From NCBI GenBank assembly GCA_964059195.1, contig CAXKWD010000007.1, positions 21,339,023 to 21,403,022 on the forward strand: a stretch of DNA of 64,000 nucleotides. Direction: 5' to 3'. Within the stretch, counting starts at the first letter, position 1, and every line of letters begins with the position of its first letter. The notes under the pieces were generated by a model. The model was not told where the DNA came from. It searched no databases and was given only the letters and a program-made list of their open reading frames with translations. Origin of the DNA: Ectobius pallidus (Eukaryota; Arthropoda; Insecta; Blattodea; Ectobiidae). Made by a program: the position numbers and the translations under genes. Positions 10,240 through 21,349 of the stretch are shown one piece after another.

Positions 10240-10824
10240 AGTAGGGTGAAGGCTTTTACATGGAGTTTAAATGGGGTAGCCGCACACTTGACTACTGCAG
10301 ACGCGAACGTCAGCCACGAGTTGAGGGAAATACTTGTTCTCGCTGCTAGTGGTAGCCGCAAGACGTCGGGTCTAAGCGCACACTTGGCGTTTAGTGGTCG
10401 CTTCTAATCCCCCTCTGGCGTTCTACACTGGAATAGAGCTAACTTCTTGAATAACTTGGGTCACTAGTTTATTGCGTTCCCTAATGACTAGGGCAAAGCA
10501 TAAAAAATAAAAAATATGAAAAATAAAAAAATACATTCATGACCTAAAATATTTAAAAAAATTAATAACTTATCCCTTATTACTCACAATTGTAATTCGC
10601 TCTCTGTAAGTGATATGTTGATTTTAGAGAGCAATTTAATAAACGATAAGGCATTATATTTCATTTACAATAAAATTACTCTCTTTTATTGCTAATAAAG
10701 TAAGTAATTGATGCTGGGATACATGTATCTGTGAAATTTAAAATGAATACAGAAAATCTGAATTGACGGAGATTCTCAAATGAAAATTATTTTCTTTTGC
10801 CTGAAAATAATCGTTTGTATTGTA
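10240..10824. other. no gene recognised; contains a short repeat similar to 17642
   Basis: The only recognisable piece is acggagattctcaaatgaaaa (10765-10785), related to ggcggagattctcaaat at 17641, 19735 (reverse) and 33198. The outer edge of the left palindrome arm lies just beyond it. Confidence 0.45.
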
Positions 10825-10869
10825 TATGAGTAGTTAAGTATTGTTCATGACCCCTAAGGTGGGATGCTG

Positions 10870-11443
10870 AATGCAACCCGCAATACAGGGGCAGACCCCG
10901 CAATACAAGGTGGGATGCGTAGGGGAAGGTGGGTTGGATGGAGTGGTGGCCGCGTAGGGGAAGGTGGGTTGCGGAGTGGGGTCCTCAACTACCGGCCCCC
11001 CAAGCAATAGCACCAACTTAATCATGTATGGATTTATTTTATTTTTAATTTGGTCATTTCCGATTCAGCCAGTGGTTAGTCTCCCCACCCACTGCCCTTT
11101 GACCACCTGGACGCATGCATCCTTAATGATCATAGCTCTTAAGACCATCTGGATGCAAGCGCCACAACGGTTTAACTAAAGGTTCGCTATTGTGATATTG
11201 GTAATTATTTGTAATATTTGCGTATCGTAGCGGGGGTCCAGACGGGATGCAGCCACGCGTACGAGAATAACCCAGCTTAGCGCGGCTTGCACGCCGACAA
11301 CTCGTCACATGTTCAAACACATCTCTGCCACTCATGGTCATTTCCGAGATGTCAGACATAGCCCTTTGGCCACCTGGGTGCATGCATCCTTAATGTTCAT
11401 ATATCTTAAGACCATCTGGATGCATGCGCCACAACAGCCCAAG
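10870..11443 (+). repeat. direct repeats in the outer part of the left arm
   Basis: Two nested sets. gcgtaggggaaggtgggttg occurs near 10917 and 10953. A block of about 85-110 bp with ggtcatttccga, cctttg, ccacctgg and gcatgcatccttaatg occurs at 11049-11172 and 11335-11443. Mirrored in the right arm at 25366-25740. Function unknown. Confidence 0.8.
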
Positions 11444-11936
11444 TCGGCTCGTTATTGGGATTGATATTTTATTCACACCCCAGGCTCGAATCCTGCATCT
11501 GATATGTATTTTAAATAATAATATTTTCCCACTTCATGTCTGGCCGTCAAGGTCATCAACGTCTCAAGCAGTGGAAGGATAGGCCTCGCTACTTAATGCA
11601 GTCGGTGGAGTGGTCATATTAGAATATATAACATGACGCAGTTATGACCCCTCGATGAAATGGATGAAAGCCGGATTTTACTATACGTGGATCAAATGTT
11701 CATTTTGTTATCAGACAATGGGAAAGATGGTTACCTAGAGTGAAGATGTGTATGGGTTTTCAGAGTATGCTGTGAGATACGCGTTGGCCAGGGGGGTAAG
11801 TGGTAACTTTCTGCATGTGTTGGTGGCATACCCCCCACCTGTTAAGTCAAAACATTATTAGCGCAAGAATTCGCAAGCGTAAATGAAGCAGCTGGTGGTT
11901 ACTTGTGCGAATCTTAGCGTGTGGCAAACTGATTCC

Positions 11937-11970
11937 TTATATAAAGCACGGCACGGGCTGATTTTTCACT
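11937..11970 (+). promoter_or_regulatory. TATA box and initiator of the left two-exon gene
   Basis: TATATAAA at 11938-11945 is followed by TCACT with its A at 11968, 31 nt from the first T, the textbook TATA-to-initiator spacing for RNA polymerase II. Predicted transcript start is 11968. A 10-nt leader would precede the lost first codon at 11978, or 34 nt the ATG at 12002. Prediction from sequence only. Confidence 0.65.
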
Positions 11971-12001
11971 ATTCACCCTTGAGAACATCACAGTATTCGA
12001 T

Positions 12002-12767
12002 ATGTTGGGTGTTGCGGTGCGGCTTCAGTTGCACCCCGAATGCTACACTATAATTTCCAGCTCTGACCAACGCCGTGAGGGCTTTGTCATCCTTCACCCC
12101 TGTGGCAGGGGTGATAAACAATTCCTAGATGACGAGGAGTCACACCCCACTAGATGGCATCTGGAGACGTGTAACGGGGGTCAACACGTCACCGTTTGTA
12201 CGAACCCGGCTTCGCCGCCAGGCGTGGAGGCATGGGGGCGGAGTTGTACCATGGAGTGCAACACGTTCGCTGAACAATATCGGAAGGTAAGTACTTCATT
12301 TTTATTATAGTCAGCGATTAATAAAAAATTGTGTGAAATTCGTATAGTCATACATGTTCAATCACAAAGATTTATTTCCCTCACCATACAGTTAAATTTT
12401 AATCGATTTCATCCCACGTTATTGTATATTATAAAAAAATTGTGTGAAATTCGTATAGTCATACATGTTCAATCACAAAGATTTATTTCCATCACCATAC
12501 AGTTAAATTTTAATCGATTTCATCCCACGTTATTTGTGAATTATAACATTCGTGTGAAATTCGTATAGTCATACATGTTCAATCACAAAGATTTATTCCA
12601 TCACCATACAGTTAAATTTTATTCGATTTCTTACCACGTTATTACATCATTCTTATACGTTTTTGTTTTTTCCTATGTTTCAGAATAAAATAGACATGTT
12701 CAGAGCAGGTCGGATAAAACAGTGGATCCGAGAGATTGACGAGGTGGTCACCATTGTAAATGAATAA
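12002..12767 (+). CDS. two-exon gene of unknown function, left-arm copy
   Basis: Exon 1 runs to 12286 with donor GTAAGT. The intron is 12287-12683 and ends ctatgtttcag. Exon 2 is 12684-12767 (28 codons including stop), in phase 0. The product from this ATG is 122 aa; it begins MLGVAVRLQLHPECYTI, includes RTWHLET-type and cysteine-containing stretches (ETCNGGQHVTVCTNP, GRSCTMECNTF) and ends with a basic/charged helix FRAGRIKQWIREIDEVV. The homologous position of the right copy's first ATG is CTT here, so this copy can only start at the ninth codon of the longer form. AATAAA overlaps the stop codon. I do not recognise the family. Coding status is inferred from splice sites, promoter and two intact copies; no transcript evidence is available. 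Confidence 0.6.
12317..12650 (+). repeat. three tandem ~113-bp units inside the intron (left arm)
   Basis: Each unit contains gtgtgaaattcgtatagtc, acatgttcaatcacaaag and tacagttaaatttta. Three units fill nearly all of the intron. The mirror copies lie at 24140-24475. Confidence 0.95.
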
Positions 12768-12903
12768 ATAAATATTTAGTATAAAGGAAAACTTGTGTAA
12801 AAATCATTTAAAAATCGAGCTCTTACATTTTTGTATGAATGTAAAAGTTCGGTTATATCCTTAAATTAATTCCATTCCTATAATTCCAACAATACGTCAT
12901 AGA

Positions 12904-13061
12904 CCACAAGCATGTTCTTTCTATTTTTTACAGGAGGCTGTGAGGATTCTTCCAGGTTGTGAGTTCATGCTGAATAAGTCATACTCCATTGAAATAAATT
13001 TAGTACAGATTGAAAAAATAAATCTTAAATTTGATGTTTATCATAACATTATCTGCTGAAA
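12904..13061 (+). other. possible alternative terminal exon of the left two-exon gene
   Basis: A strong acceptor (ctattttttacag, ending about 12942) is followed by about 39 open codons starting EAVRILPGCEFMLNK in the phase that would join exon 1 directly, then a stop. AATAAA words follow at about 12988 and 13018. The right arm conserves the acceptor. This could encode an alternative C-terminus, or be chance. Confidence 0.35.
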
Positions 13062-13445
13062 GTTGGGGGTGGTTGTGGGATGGGTATTCCATTCATATCT
13101 TGTAGTCATCTGCTTGCAGCTGTTGTGATACAGTAACCACGCAGCCAATGCACTCCGTCTCACAACGTTAGAGATGTATTTAACAGATGTCGTACTTGGC
13201 ACGAGTCTATTTTTTAAAACTGCATATTTTTATCATTGTGTGTTTAAGCCGTCAACTCATTCAAGATTTTTTCTAGAAGTCTGTCATAAGCCTTAGCAAC
13301 ATTCGCATCTCAGGATGCTATTCATTGACGTGCCAGTTCTGACTGATGGGGGGCGATGAAACCTTTAATAATAATAACTTTCATTCTAAATGATAGATAC
13401 CTATGATCATTTTACCTCATTCAATTTCATAATAGTCATTATAAC

Positions 13446-14047
13446 CAGGGCCGTATTTCTAAATAGGCTAAGCCTAGAGCGGCAAATTTTCAAGGGGCGG
13501 CAGTTTGGCATTTTATTCAAAAGTTAAAATGAAGTATTTCAGACATTAATAATGTTTTCCGTACGAATTACGTGGGGTGAGTTGTTTTAGAGAAGTTTGT
13601 ATATTTTTCAACAAATAAACCAGTAATTAACTACATTTTGTGTACCTTCATTTCACTGTGTAGGACAACTTGATTCAAATTGAACACAGTTCTTCAATTA
13701 TGCAAAATATAGTCATTAGCATTAAAATATAAAAATATGTTGAAAATAGTGGTCACTGATTTCCAAGAATTAGTTAATTAATTTCGAAACCTATTTCATT
13801 TTTTAACGAATCTTAAAAGAAGTGAGTAAAAGCAGTAGATAACTAATTTGATTATATAATTTATTATGTAAACCATTAAAAGTGTAGTTTTATCTAACTA
13901 AATGAATTTTATGTTTAAAAAAGATGAAAACACCAATGAATTCTAGCCTTTTGTTGTATAAACAAATGTATTAAGCAAATATGAACTATAGAGGAGGCGG
14001 CAAATGGACTTCAGCCTATGGGCGGCGTACTCTTAAATCCGGCCCTG
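13446..14047. mobile_element. 602-bp hAT MITE present only in the left arm
   Basis: Ends CAGGGCCGTATTT and, reverse complemented, CAGGGCCGGATTTAAG. Flanked by 8-bp duplications attataac at 13438-13445 and 14048-14055. The right arm reads straight through the site with a single attataac. No coding capacity. The empty mirror site proves insertion after the inverted duplication formed, unless the right copy was precisely restored by gene conversion. Confidence 0.95.
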
Positions 14048-14165
14048 ATTATAACAGATTGCCATTTGTGAGCTAGATGGCTCGCTCTGTCTCCTTTGCG
14101 CACGAATGCCCACACTTGTAGACATGCATAAATTCAATGATATTTTTCACTGCGTTTCACGATCA

Positions 14166-14640
14166 TTAGCATTTCCCCGCGGCTTCGCCCCGCGATAATT
14201 ATTTCAAAAATTATGAGCATAATAGTTATTTATTAATTCCTAAATCACGTAGACTACATGCCACGATTAGTTAGCATCGCGACCCCAGATTCGGCCCAGA
14301 ATACCTCTATCTAGTGAGTTAAATTGAACAACGTTTGACCATATTTAGGCCTATTCCTCGTCCGTGTAGGTTGAAAATTTCATACGTGTGCAGGTCTTCT
14401 AAACAAATGAATCGATCAGCTACAACATTCAAGCGATCGCGATAGTTTTATGTTCAAAAATAGCCAAAGCCTACTGTAATTGATTTGACATTGCGAAAAC
14501 TTATGTTTTGAAAAACGCAAATAATGCACGTTTCTACACTCATAACTCACTAACGAAAAACTAAAATTATAATTCCAGCTTCGAGGTGCATTTCCCGACC
14601 CTTCAGCCCACCTATGTTTAAAATTTCAGATCTCTGCGTT
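14166..14640 (-). mobile_element. Helitron 3' fragment, left arm
   Basis: Read on the minus strand the end is ggggcgaagccgcgggcaaatgCTAA, a form common for insect Helitrons. The interior resembles 9280-9660 (gttatgagtg, caaatcaatt, catttgttta, gaaattttcaac order). The 5' end was not located; it may reach farther towards 14870. Confidence 0.6.
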
Positions 14641-14892
14641 CAGTAGATAATATGAATTATAATGATGCCTTCTCTAATTTCTCCATTTCATGTAATCCAA
14701 GCCCATAGGCAACAATATGTTCTGTGAATTTGTTTCGATAATTCTATGTAGAAAGGGATTCAAAAACATTTAATTTATGGTATTTAAAATCAGAATTTTT
14801 CAAAATCCTTTCTTAGTGAGCTGAAACGAAGGTACTATCAAAATTCCATAGGCTGTACGTTGATTCCCGTCATTCATTCAGTCAGGGCAAAG

Positions 14893-15212
14893 AAAGAAAA
14901 AACTAAACTCCGTGGCGCTACATCCCTGAAGGGACCTGGCCTACCACCCGACCGCTGCATCATCTCCCGTAGGCAGATGGCAGGATTGGAGGGCATGTGG
15001 TCAGCATGCCGACACCCACGGTCGTTAATGGTGGTTTTCTGGACCGGAGCCGCTACTTCTCTATCAAGTAGCTCCTCAGTTTGGAATCACGAGGCTGAGT
15101 GCACCCCTACCAGACCTCCCTACCTCAGAAAAATCCGAGGAGGTACCGGGAATCGAACCCGAGCCGACGGATCTGTAGTCGGCGACGCTAACCACAAGAC
15201 CACGCCGGCGGA
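14893..15212 (-). mobile_element. tRNA-derived SINE, left arm, with 14-bp TSD
   Basis: On the minus strand the head reads ccgccggcgtggtcttgtgg then ttagcgtcgcc (A-box region) and ggttcgattcccgg (B box), giving RNA polymerase III promoter elements. The body ends in the ccgtggcgctaca and ggagtttagt region. Identical cagtcagggcaaag flanks lie at 14879-14892 and 15213-15226. Related copies are at 22181-22501 (mirror), 31110-31437 and 57005-57186. Confidence 0.9.
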
Positions 15213-16043
15213 CAGTCAGGGCAAAGCCTTTGGAAAAAATCATCAATCTTTGCGAAATGGGGAACCATTATTTAAAATAAATGCCACTTGCTTGTATGTT
15301 CGATGTATAAATTTCAACGGGGTAGTATAACGAGAGATTCACAATTAACGAATTACACGAAAAAAATATGCGTAATGCGTATTGATATCCTAGATCGCAA
15401 CGTATTGCCGTGAATATCCACACGCTGCGTATGATTTTATCATAGCATTCTTAATTGGGTTTTCATAGCTTATAGCTTATACGAGAATTAAGATGGAATT
15501 TACCTTACATACGTTCCGCTTCTGTTATGTGACTGTGTTATTTTTTGTTAAAATCTCGCACCAGACCGCTGGAGCTCCATGCTTTTGCAACATCGTTTCT
15601 TAGCGGTATTTCATTAAGATACAGCATCTGAGTTAGTATGACGTCACTGTAACAGTTGCCACTGCATACATCTGGATTCATAGAACAAAAACTATACGCT
15701 TTAAATGTAACTCATCTCCCCACACGCATCCATACTACCTGTATTCTTCACTGCCAAATCCCCACTGACTGATCGCAGTTTCTACAGCCTAGGAATATTG
15801 CTAGAAAGGATTTTTTCAAAAATCTTTGACCTCTAGGGTTGTAAAAGATGTATAACATCATCATTTTTTAAAACTACACAGGTGGCTTTGCATGACACTG
15901 TGATTTCATGTAGACTTAATGAATATAAAATTATGATAATTATATAATAATAATCTTTATTGTCGATGACATAGTAAATGTATGGACAGTGTCAAATTTT
16001 CCTCTAATACTAATATAAAAAATTAAAATTAGTTGTATGCATA

Positions 16044-16478
16044 TTACTTAAAAGTTATGCGATTTAAGAGGCCTACGCATGCATCCTCCAAACTGTAGGG
16101 GTATATTTGTATTAAAATAGATTTGACATGTTTTCTTAACGGTAGTAAATTTAGAGTCTTGGTATTAGCAGTTAAACTATTATATAATTGTGAACCAAAA
16201 ACGGTGGTGAAACGGTGTACAGAGATTATTTCTATATCTTGTATCATAATTATGATAGTCGCTATTTTTCTGATATTCAGATAAGTTTGTATGAACAAGT
16301 TCCAGAAGTTTCAAAACATACAACGCATATACTGTTAACAAGTTGTATTTCATAAAATATTCCCTAAATGAACTTCTTTGGTCAACACCTGCTATGCATC
16401 TAACGATAATTTTCTGGACAATAAATACCTCATTTAACATGGCTGCAGATCTCCAAAAACAAATACCGTACGATTATC
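16044..16478 (-). pseudogene. LINE ORF2 C-terminal fragment (jockey/CR1-like), left arm
   Basis: Minus-strand translation gives EVFIVQKIIVRCIAG, a frame change, then YHNYDTRYRNNL, LYNSLTANTKTLN and SILIQIYPYSLEDA. These correspond to the region after the RT domain of jockey/CR1-type LINEs (QKRaiR, H-YnTR, LYN-LP, Fk-lk-L order). The mirror copy at 20915-21349 has the less mutated QKRIVRCIAG. Broken in both arms. Confidence 0.75.
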
Positions 16479-16734
16479 TAGACTCAACTAGAATTCCTAT
16501 AAATGATTATCAACTTTTTGTGACACGGAGTAAATTTAGAAGGTCTCTTAACTCTTTTCTTATAGTTAGTAGATAGTTCATACAGGTTTCCTGTCATTAT
16601 GTAACTGAAAGCTTGTAATTTCTTTGTGTAAGTTGAAAGATATTCTCTGTCTGCAAGGTAATTTGCGTTGTGCAGAAAGATAATTTCCTGATTAATTTCT
16701 ATTTTTACCTCTCACTTTTAGGACCTTTACAGGG

Positions 16735-16935
16735 TCGCGACCTGTCGGGAGAGGGATTATCATCAGACAAGGGCATGGCTGTTTAGTACAATGCCGGGGC
16801 CACCTCCGATGCACTATTCACACACTCACTCTGAACAAGGCGAGGATGATAATGACGGCCTGGGCCTACATTTGTCTCACAGGCGAGGAAAAATCCCTTT
16901 GTCCCCGACCGGAGAGGAGCGAACGCATCCCTAGG
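16735..16935 (+). repeat. dispersed repeat, left-arm copy (related to 62-290)
   Basis: Contains gacctgtcgggagaggg, caatgccggggccacctccga and cacacactcactctgaacaa, in the same order as the copy at the window start. Mirror copy at 20455-20680. Confidence 0.65.
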
Positions 16936-17399
16936 TCCAGCTATTTACTGTATGTTTTGATAAAATTAAAACAGCCATAATCACAGTAGGTTACGGGTGG
17001 AGGAGTATCTGGAATATAAATAATTCCAACATGTTGGCTAGACGACTGAAGTACATCAAATCGACTTTAAATTGTGTTCACACATAAATCTAACAATGCG
17101 AAGCATTGATGGGTCAGCTAGTATCTTATACAATTCAACGCGAGACATTGCAATCTTCAACTCTCTCACTTTCACGAAGTTTCTTTATAGCACTGAACCA
17201 CAAAAACATTTAATTTCTCAGAGTTGATTAATAATGGTGGACAAAGCCGCAAACCCGCTGAAGTTATCTGTAGGATTACACACGAGTAATACAGCGTTCA
17301 CGGTTAACTTTGGATGCAATCTGAGATCGTACCCCAGACGATGCATGGGATGTGCTCTAAAGCTGTGGGCAAAGCCAGGGGTACCTGATTATTATGACA

Positions 17400-17815
17400 T
17401 TTAATAACCATAAAATAGTGAAAAAATTGATCAATAAATTTACCATTATTACTGAATTGCATTATATATGAATGTACAATATAAAACACACTAAAGAAAT
17501 CTACAGTACTTAGCGAAAAAAATAAATTCTTTCTGAACTGGTACGCCCATCAAATTGCCCCTAGCAAATACGAGAAAGAAGAAAATCTTTGCTGCCACTG
17601 CTGTGGTGTTTACCTGAATTAAAATGAACAATGAACATTTGGCGGAGATTCTCAAATAAAAAACTATTGTCTATTGTCTGAAAGCTCCTCTCTACCCCCC
17701 ACTGAAACATGACCTAAAATGCTGAAAATGACCCAAAAATTGCCAAAAAAATGACGAAAAATGCCGAAAATGGTGAAAAATGCAAAAAACAAATTGCTCT
17801 TATTTAATAATATCC
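17400..17815 (+). repeat. dispersed hAT-like non-autonomous repeat, left arm
   Basis: Shares ttctttctgaactgg, cccatcaaattgcccctagc, ggcggagattctcaaat and a series of aaaatgac words with 32870-33370. The regularly spaced aatgac/aaaatg motifs look like subterminal transposase-binding repeats; the class is inferred. Mirror at 19580-19995. Confidence 0.6.
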
Positions 17816-17999
17816 ATTGGAGCTATCTTTTAACCTTCATCAAATGTCTTACAAATTCATCACATTCCACTTTGTTTGTGTCATTTCATCATGTATAAAT
17901 TGTTCATCCGTTGGAAATCGTCTCCAAAACGAAACCAATATACTTCATCGAGTACAATATAATTTCACAGAAACATGGGGTGTACAAAACCACCTCTGA

Positions 18000-18200
18000 A
18001 TTGTATGTGGTAATATAACAAGATGCAAACCTAAAAAAATATCAACTAACCCTTTAGATCCAAGATCACGACTACCATATCAAGACCACTCCAAGACTGT
18101 GCTCCTTTGCGCATCGCAAAAATCGTATAAGAAGTTCTTCCAAAAGGATGATGTCTTTCGAGAACGAGACCTAGACCTACCAGCTGTCAGTGAGTTCTGA
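18000..18200 (+). other. unrecognised 66-codon open stretch, left arm
   Basis: Open from 18000 to TGA at 18200 without its own ATG, reading RCKPKKISTNPLDPRSRLPY and later YKKFFQKDDVFRERDLDLP. Amino-acid composition is protein-like and the frame is kept in the mirror copy (19195-19395). It may be the end of a decayed gene. I cannot name it. Confidence 0.3.
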
Positions 18201-18304
18201 CGAAACATGTATTATGTGTAAGATGTGATTAAAAATTATCTTTTTTGTTAGTTCTAGCACGGTATGGTAAATACATAAGACCGTGACCGTGACCGAGACC
18301 TATT

Positions 18305-18487
18305 CGAAACTGTTAAACAGTAGTGACCAGCCCCAGACTGATATTAACTAACCACAGACTCATATTGACCAGTCCAGACCGATATTGTCCAGTCAAAACT
18401 GATATTGGCCAGCTCCAGACTGATATTGACCAGCTAAAGGCTGATCTTAACCACCCCCAGACTGATATCAACTAACCACAGATTAAT
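18305..18487 (+). repeat. ~22-bp minisatellite at the inner edge of the left arm
   Basis: Repeated units resembling gaccagtccagactgatatt, about eight degenerate copies, up to the arm end. Mirror at 18908-19090. The unit continues weakly into the spacer edge (tctggactggt near 18870). Confidence 0.85.
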
Positions 18488-18907
18488 CTAATATATAAAG
18501 TCGAATGTGTGTTTGTGGGTATGTATGTATGTATGTATGTATGTATGTATGTATGTATGTATGTTTGTTCCTTATACAAATCCACATTTCGTCACCAATT
18601 TGTACAAAATTTTGCACACATACCCAGTTAAGCCCGGGAAGTAACGCGGTCAACATTAAAATTGTAATAAATCAGTCCTTCCCTTGAAAATTATATAATC
18701 TACTCGTTTTAAGGTTCTAACGAAGGAAAATTACTTTTCACTCTCAGTTCTTAAAAGCTCCACCACGAAACTCTCTCTCGCCTTTTTACGACTCTCATCC
18801 ATGATATCGTGAAACGTAGAATGATACCCGGGATGATGACTTTACTCTACGACGATCTATTCTGGACTGGTGTAAAACTTGTCTGGGGTGACTTATTTAT
18901 AGGTAAA
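18488..18907. other. spacer between the palindrome arms
   Basis: 420 bp not shared between arms. It begins ctaatatataaagtcgaatg, resembling the Helitron 5' ends in this window, runs into a (GTAT)n microsatellite at 18518-18561, and then has no recognisable content. Confidence 0.85.
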
Positions 18908-19579
18908 ATTAATCTGTGGTTAGTTAATATCAGTCTGGGGGGTGGTTAAGATCAGCCTTTAGCTGGTCAATATCAGTCTGGAGCTGGCCAATATCAGTTT
19001 TGACTGGACAGTATCGGTCTGGACTGGTCAATATGAGTCTGTGGTTAGTTAATATCAGTCTGGGGCTGGTCACTACTGTTTAACAGTTTCGAATAGGTCT
19101 CGGTCACGGTCACGGTCTTATGTATTTACCATACCGTGCTAGAACTAACAAAAAAGATAATTTTTAATCACATCTTACACATAATACATGTTTCGTCAGA
19201 ACTCACTGACAGCTGGTAGGTCTAGGTCTCGTTCTCGAAAGACATCATCCTTTTGGAAGAACTTCTTATACGATTTTTGCGATGCGCAAAGGAGCACAGT
19301 CTTGGAGTGGTCTTGATATGGTAGTCGTGATCTTGGATCTAAAGGGTTAGTTGATATTTTTTTAGGTTTGCATCTTGTTATATTACCTCATACAATTCAG
19401 AGGTGGTTTTGTACACCCCATGTTTCTGTGAAATTATATTGTACTCGATGAAGTATATAGGTTTCGTTTTGGAGACGATTTCCAACGGATGAACAATTTA
19501 TACATGATGAAATGACACAAACAAAGTGGAATGTGATGAATTTGTAAGACATTTGATGAAGGTTAAAAGATAGCTCCAA

Positions 19580-19995
19580 TGGATATTATTAAATAAGAGC
19601 AATTTGTTTTTTGCATTTTTCACCATTTTCGGCATTTTTCGTCATTTTTTGGCAATTTTTGGGTCATTTTCAGCATTTTAGGTCATGTTTCAGTGGGGGG
19701 TAGAGAGGAGCTTTCAGACAATAGACAATCGTTTTTTATTTGAGAATCTCCGCCAAATGTTCATTGTTCATTTTAATTCAGGTAAACACCACAGCAGTGG
19801 CAGCAAAGATTTTCTTCTTTCTCGTATTTGCTAGGGGCAATTTGATGGGCGTACCAGTTCAGAAAGAATTAATTTTTTTCGCTAAGTACTGTAGATTTCT
19901 TTAGTGTGTTTTATATTGTACATTCATATATAATGCAATTCAGTAATAATGGTAAATTTATTGATCAATTTTTTCACTATTTTATGGTTATTAAA
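19580..19995 (-). repeat. dispersed hAT-like repeat, right arm
   Basis: Mirror of 17400-17815; same motifs on the opposite strand. Confidence 0.6.
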
Positions 19996-20454
19996 TGTCA
20001 TAATAATCAGGTACCCCTGGCTTTGCCCACAGCTTTAGAGCACATCCCATGCATCGTCTGGGGTACGATCTCAGATTGCATCCAAAGTTAACCGTGAACG
20101 CTGTATTACTCGTGTGTAATCCTACAGATAACTTCAGCGGGTTTGCGGCTTGTCCACCATTATTAATCAACTCAGAAATTAAATGTTTTTGTGGTTCAGT
20201 GCTATAAAGAAACTTCGTGAAAGTGAGAGAGTTGAAGATTGCAATGTCTCGCGTTGAATTGTATAAGATACTAGCTGACCCATCAATGCTTCGCATTGTT
20301 AGATTTATGTGTGAACACAATTTAAAGTCGATTTGATGTACTTCAGTCGTCTAGCCAACATATTGGAATTATTTATATTCCAGATACTCCTCCACCCGTA
20401 ACCTACTGTGATTATGGCTGTTTTAATTTTATCAAAACGTACAGTAAATAGCTG

Positions 20455-20680
20455 GACCTAGGGATGCGTTCGCTCCTCTCCGGTCGGGGACAAAGGGATT
20501 TTTCCTCGCCTGTGAGACAAATGTAGGCCCAGGCCGTCATTATCATCCTCGCCTTGTTCAGAGTGAGTGTGTGAATAGTGCATCGGAGGTGGCCCCGGCA
20601 TTGTACTAAACAGCCATGCCCTTGTCTGGTGATAATCCCTCTCCCGACAGGTCGCGACCCTGTAAAGGTCCTAAAAGTGA
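20455..20680 (-). repeat. dispersed repeat, right-arm copy
   Basis: Mirror of 16735-16935. Confidence 0.65.
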
Positions 20681-20914
20681 GAGGTAAAAATAGAAATTAA
20701 TCAGGAAATTATCTTTCTGCACAACGCAAATTACCTTGCAGACAGAGAATATCTTTCAACTTACACAAAGAAATTACAAGCTTCCAGTTTCATAATGACA
20801 GGAAACCTGTATGAACTATCTGCTAACTATAAGAAAAGAGTTAAGAGACCTTCTAAATTTACTCCGTGTCACAAAATAGTTGCTAATCATTTATAGGAAT
20901 TCTAGTTGAGTCTA

Positions 20915-21349
20915 GATTATCGTACGGTATTTATTTTTGGAGATCTGCAGCCATGTTAAATGAGGTATTTATTGTCCAGAAACGTATCGTTAGATGCATA
21001 GCAGGTGTTGACCAAAGAAGTTCATTTAGGGAATATTTTATGAAATACAACTTGTTAACAGTATATGCGTTGTATGTTTTGAAACTTCTGGAACTTGTTC
21101 ATACAAACATATCTGAATATCAGAAAAATAGCGACTATCATAATTATGATACAAGATATAGAAATAATCTCTGTATACCGTTTCACCACCGTTTTTGGTT
21201 TACAATTATATAATAGTTTAACTGCTAATACCAAGACTCTAAATTTACTACCGTTTAGAAAACATGTCAAATCTATTTTAATACAAATATACCCCTACAG
21301 TTTGGAGGATGCATGCGTAGTCCTCTTAAATCGCATAACTTTTAAGTAA
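20915..21349 (+). pseudogene. LINE ORF2 C-terminal fragment, right arm
   Basis: Reads LSYGIYFW, EVFIVQKRIVRCIAG, YHNYDTRYRNNL, then a frame change, LYNSLTANTKTLN and SILIQIYPYSLEDA, ending NRITFK. The same post-RT region as in the left arm, slightly better preserved. Confidence 0.75.

Larger units (their letters stand above)
10825..18487 (+). repeat. left arm of a 15-kb inverted duplication
   Basis: The sequence matches the reverse complement of 18908-25966. Paired positions sum to about 37395 near the centre and about 36790 in the outer part. Most of the difference is the 602-bp hAT insertion (plus 8-bp TSD) found only in this arm. By eye differences between arms are rare (for example two in about 285 bp of the gene's first exon). 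Outer homology stops at 10823-10829, inner homology at 18487. Confidence 0.97.

Noticed and set aside
11123..11383. 86-codon frame and mirror at 25407-25667
   Set aside because: Lies over the direct-repeat block, no domain, and overlaps another frame on the opposite strand. Could be real, but nothing supports it.
14860..15330. 156-codon plus-strand frame (and its mirror at 22063-22416)
   Set aside because: Runs across a SINE in antisense and both its TSDs; no protein homology recognised.
18505..18687. 60-codon frame rich in MYVC repeats
   Set aside because: Produced by the (GTAT)n microsatellite in the palindrome spacer.
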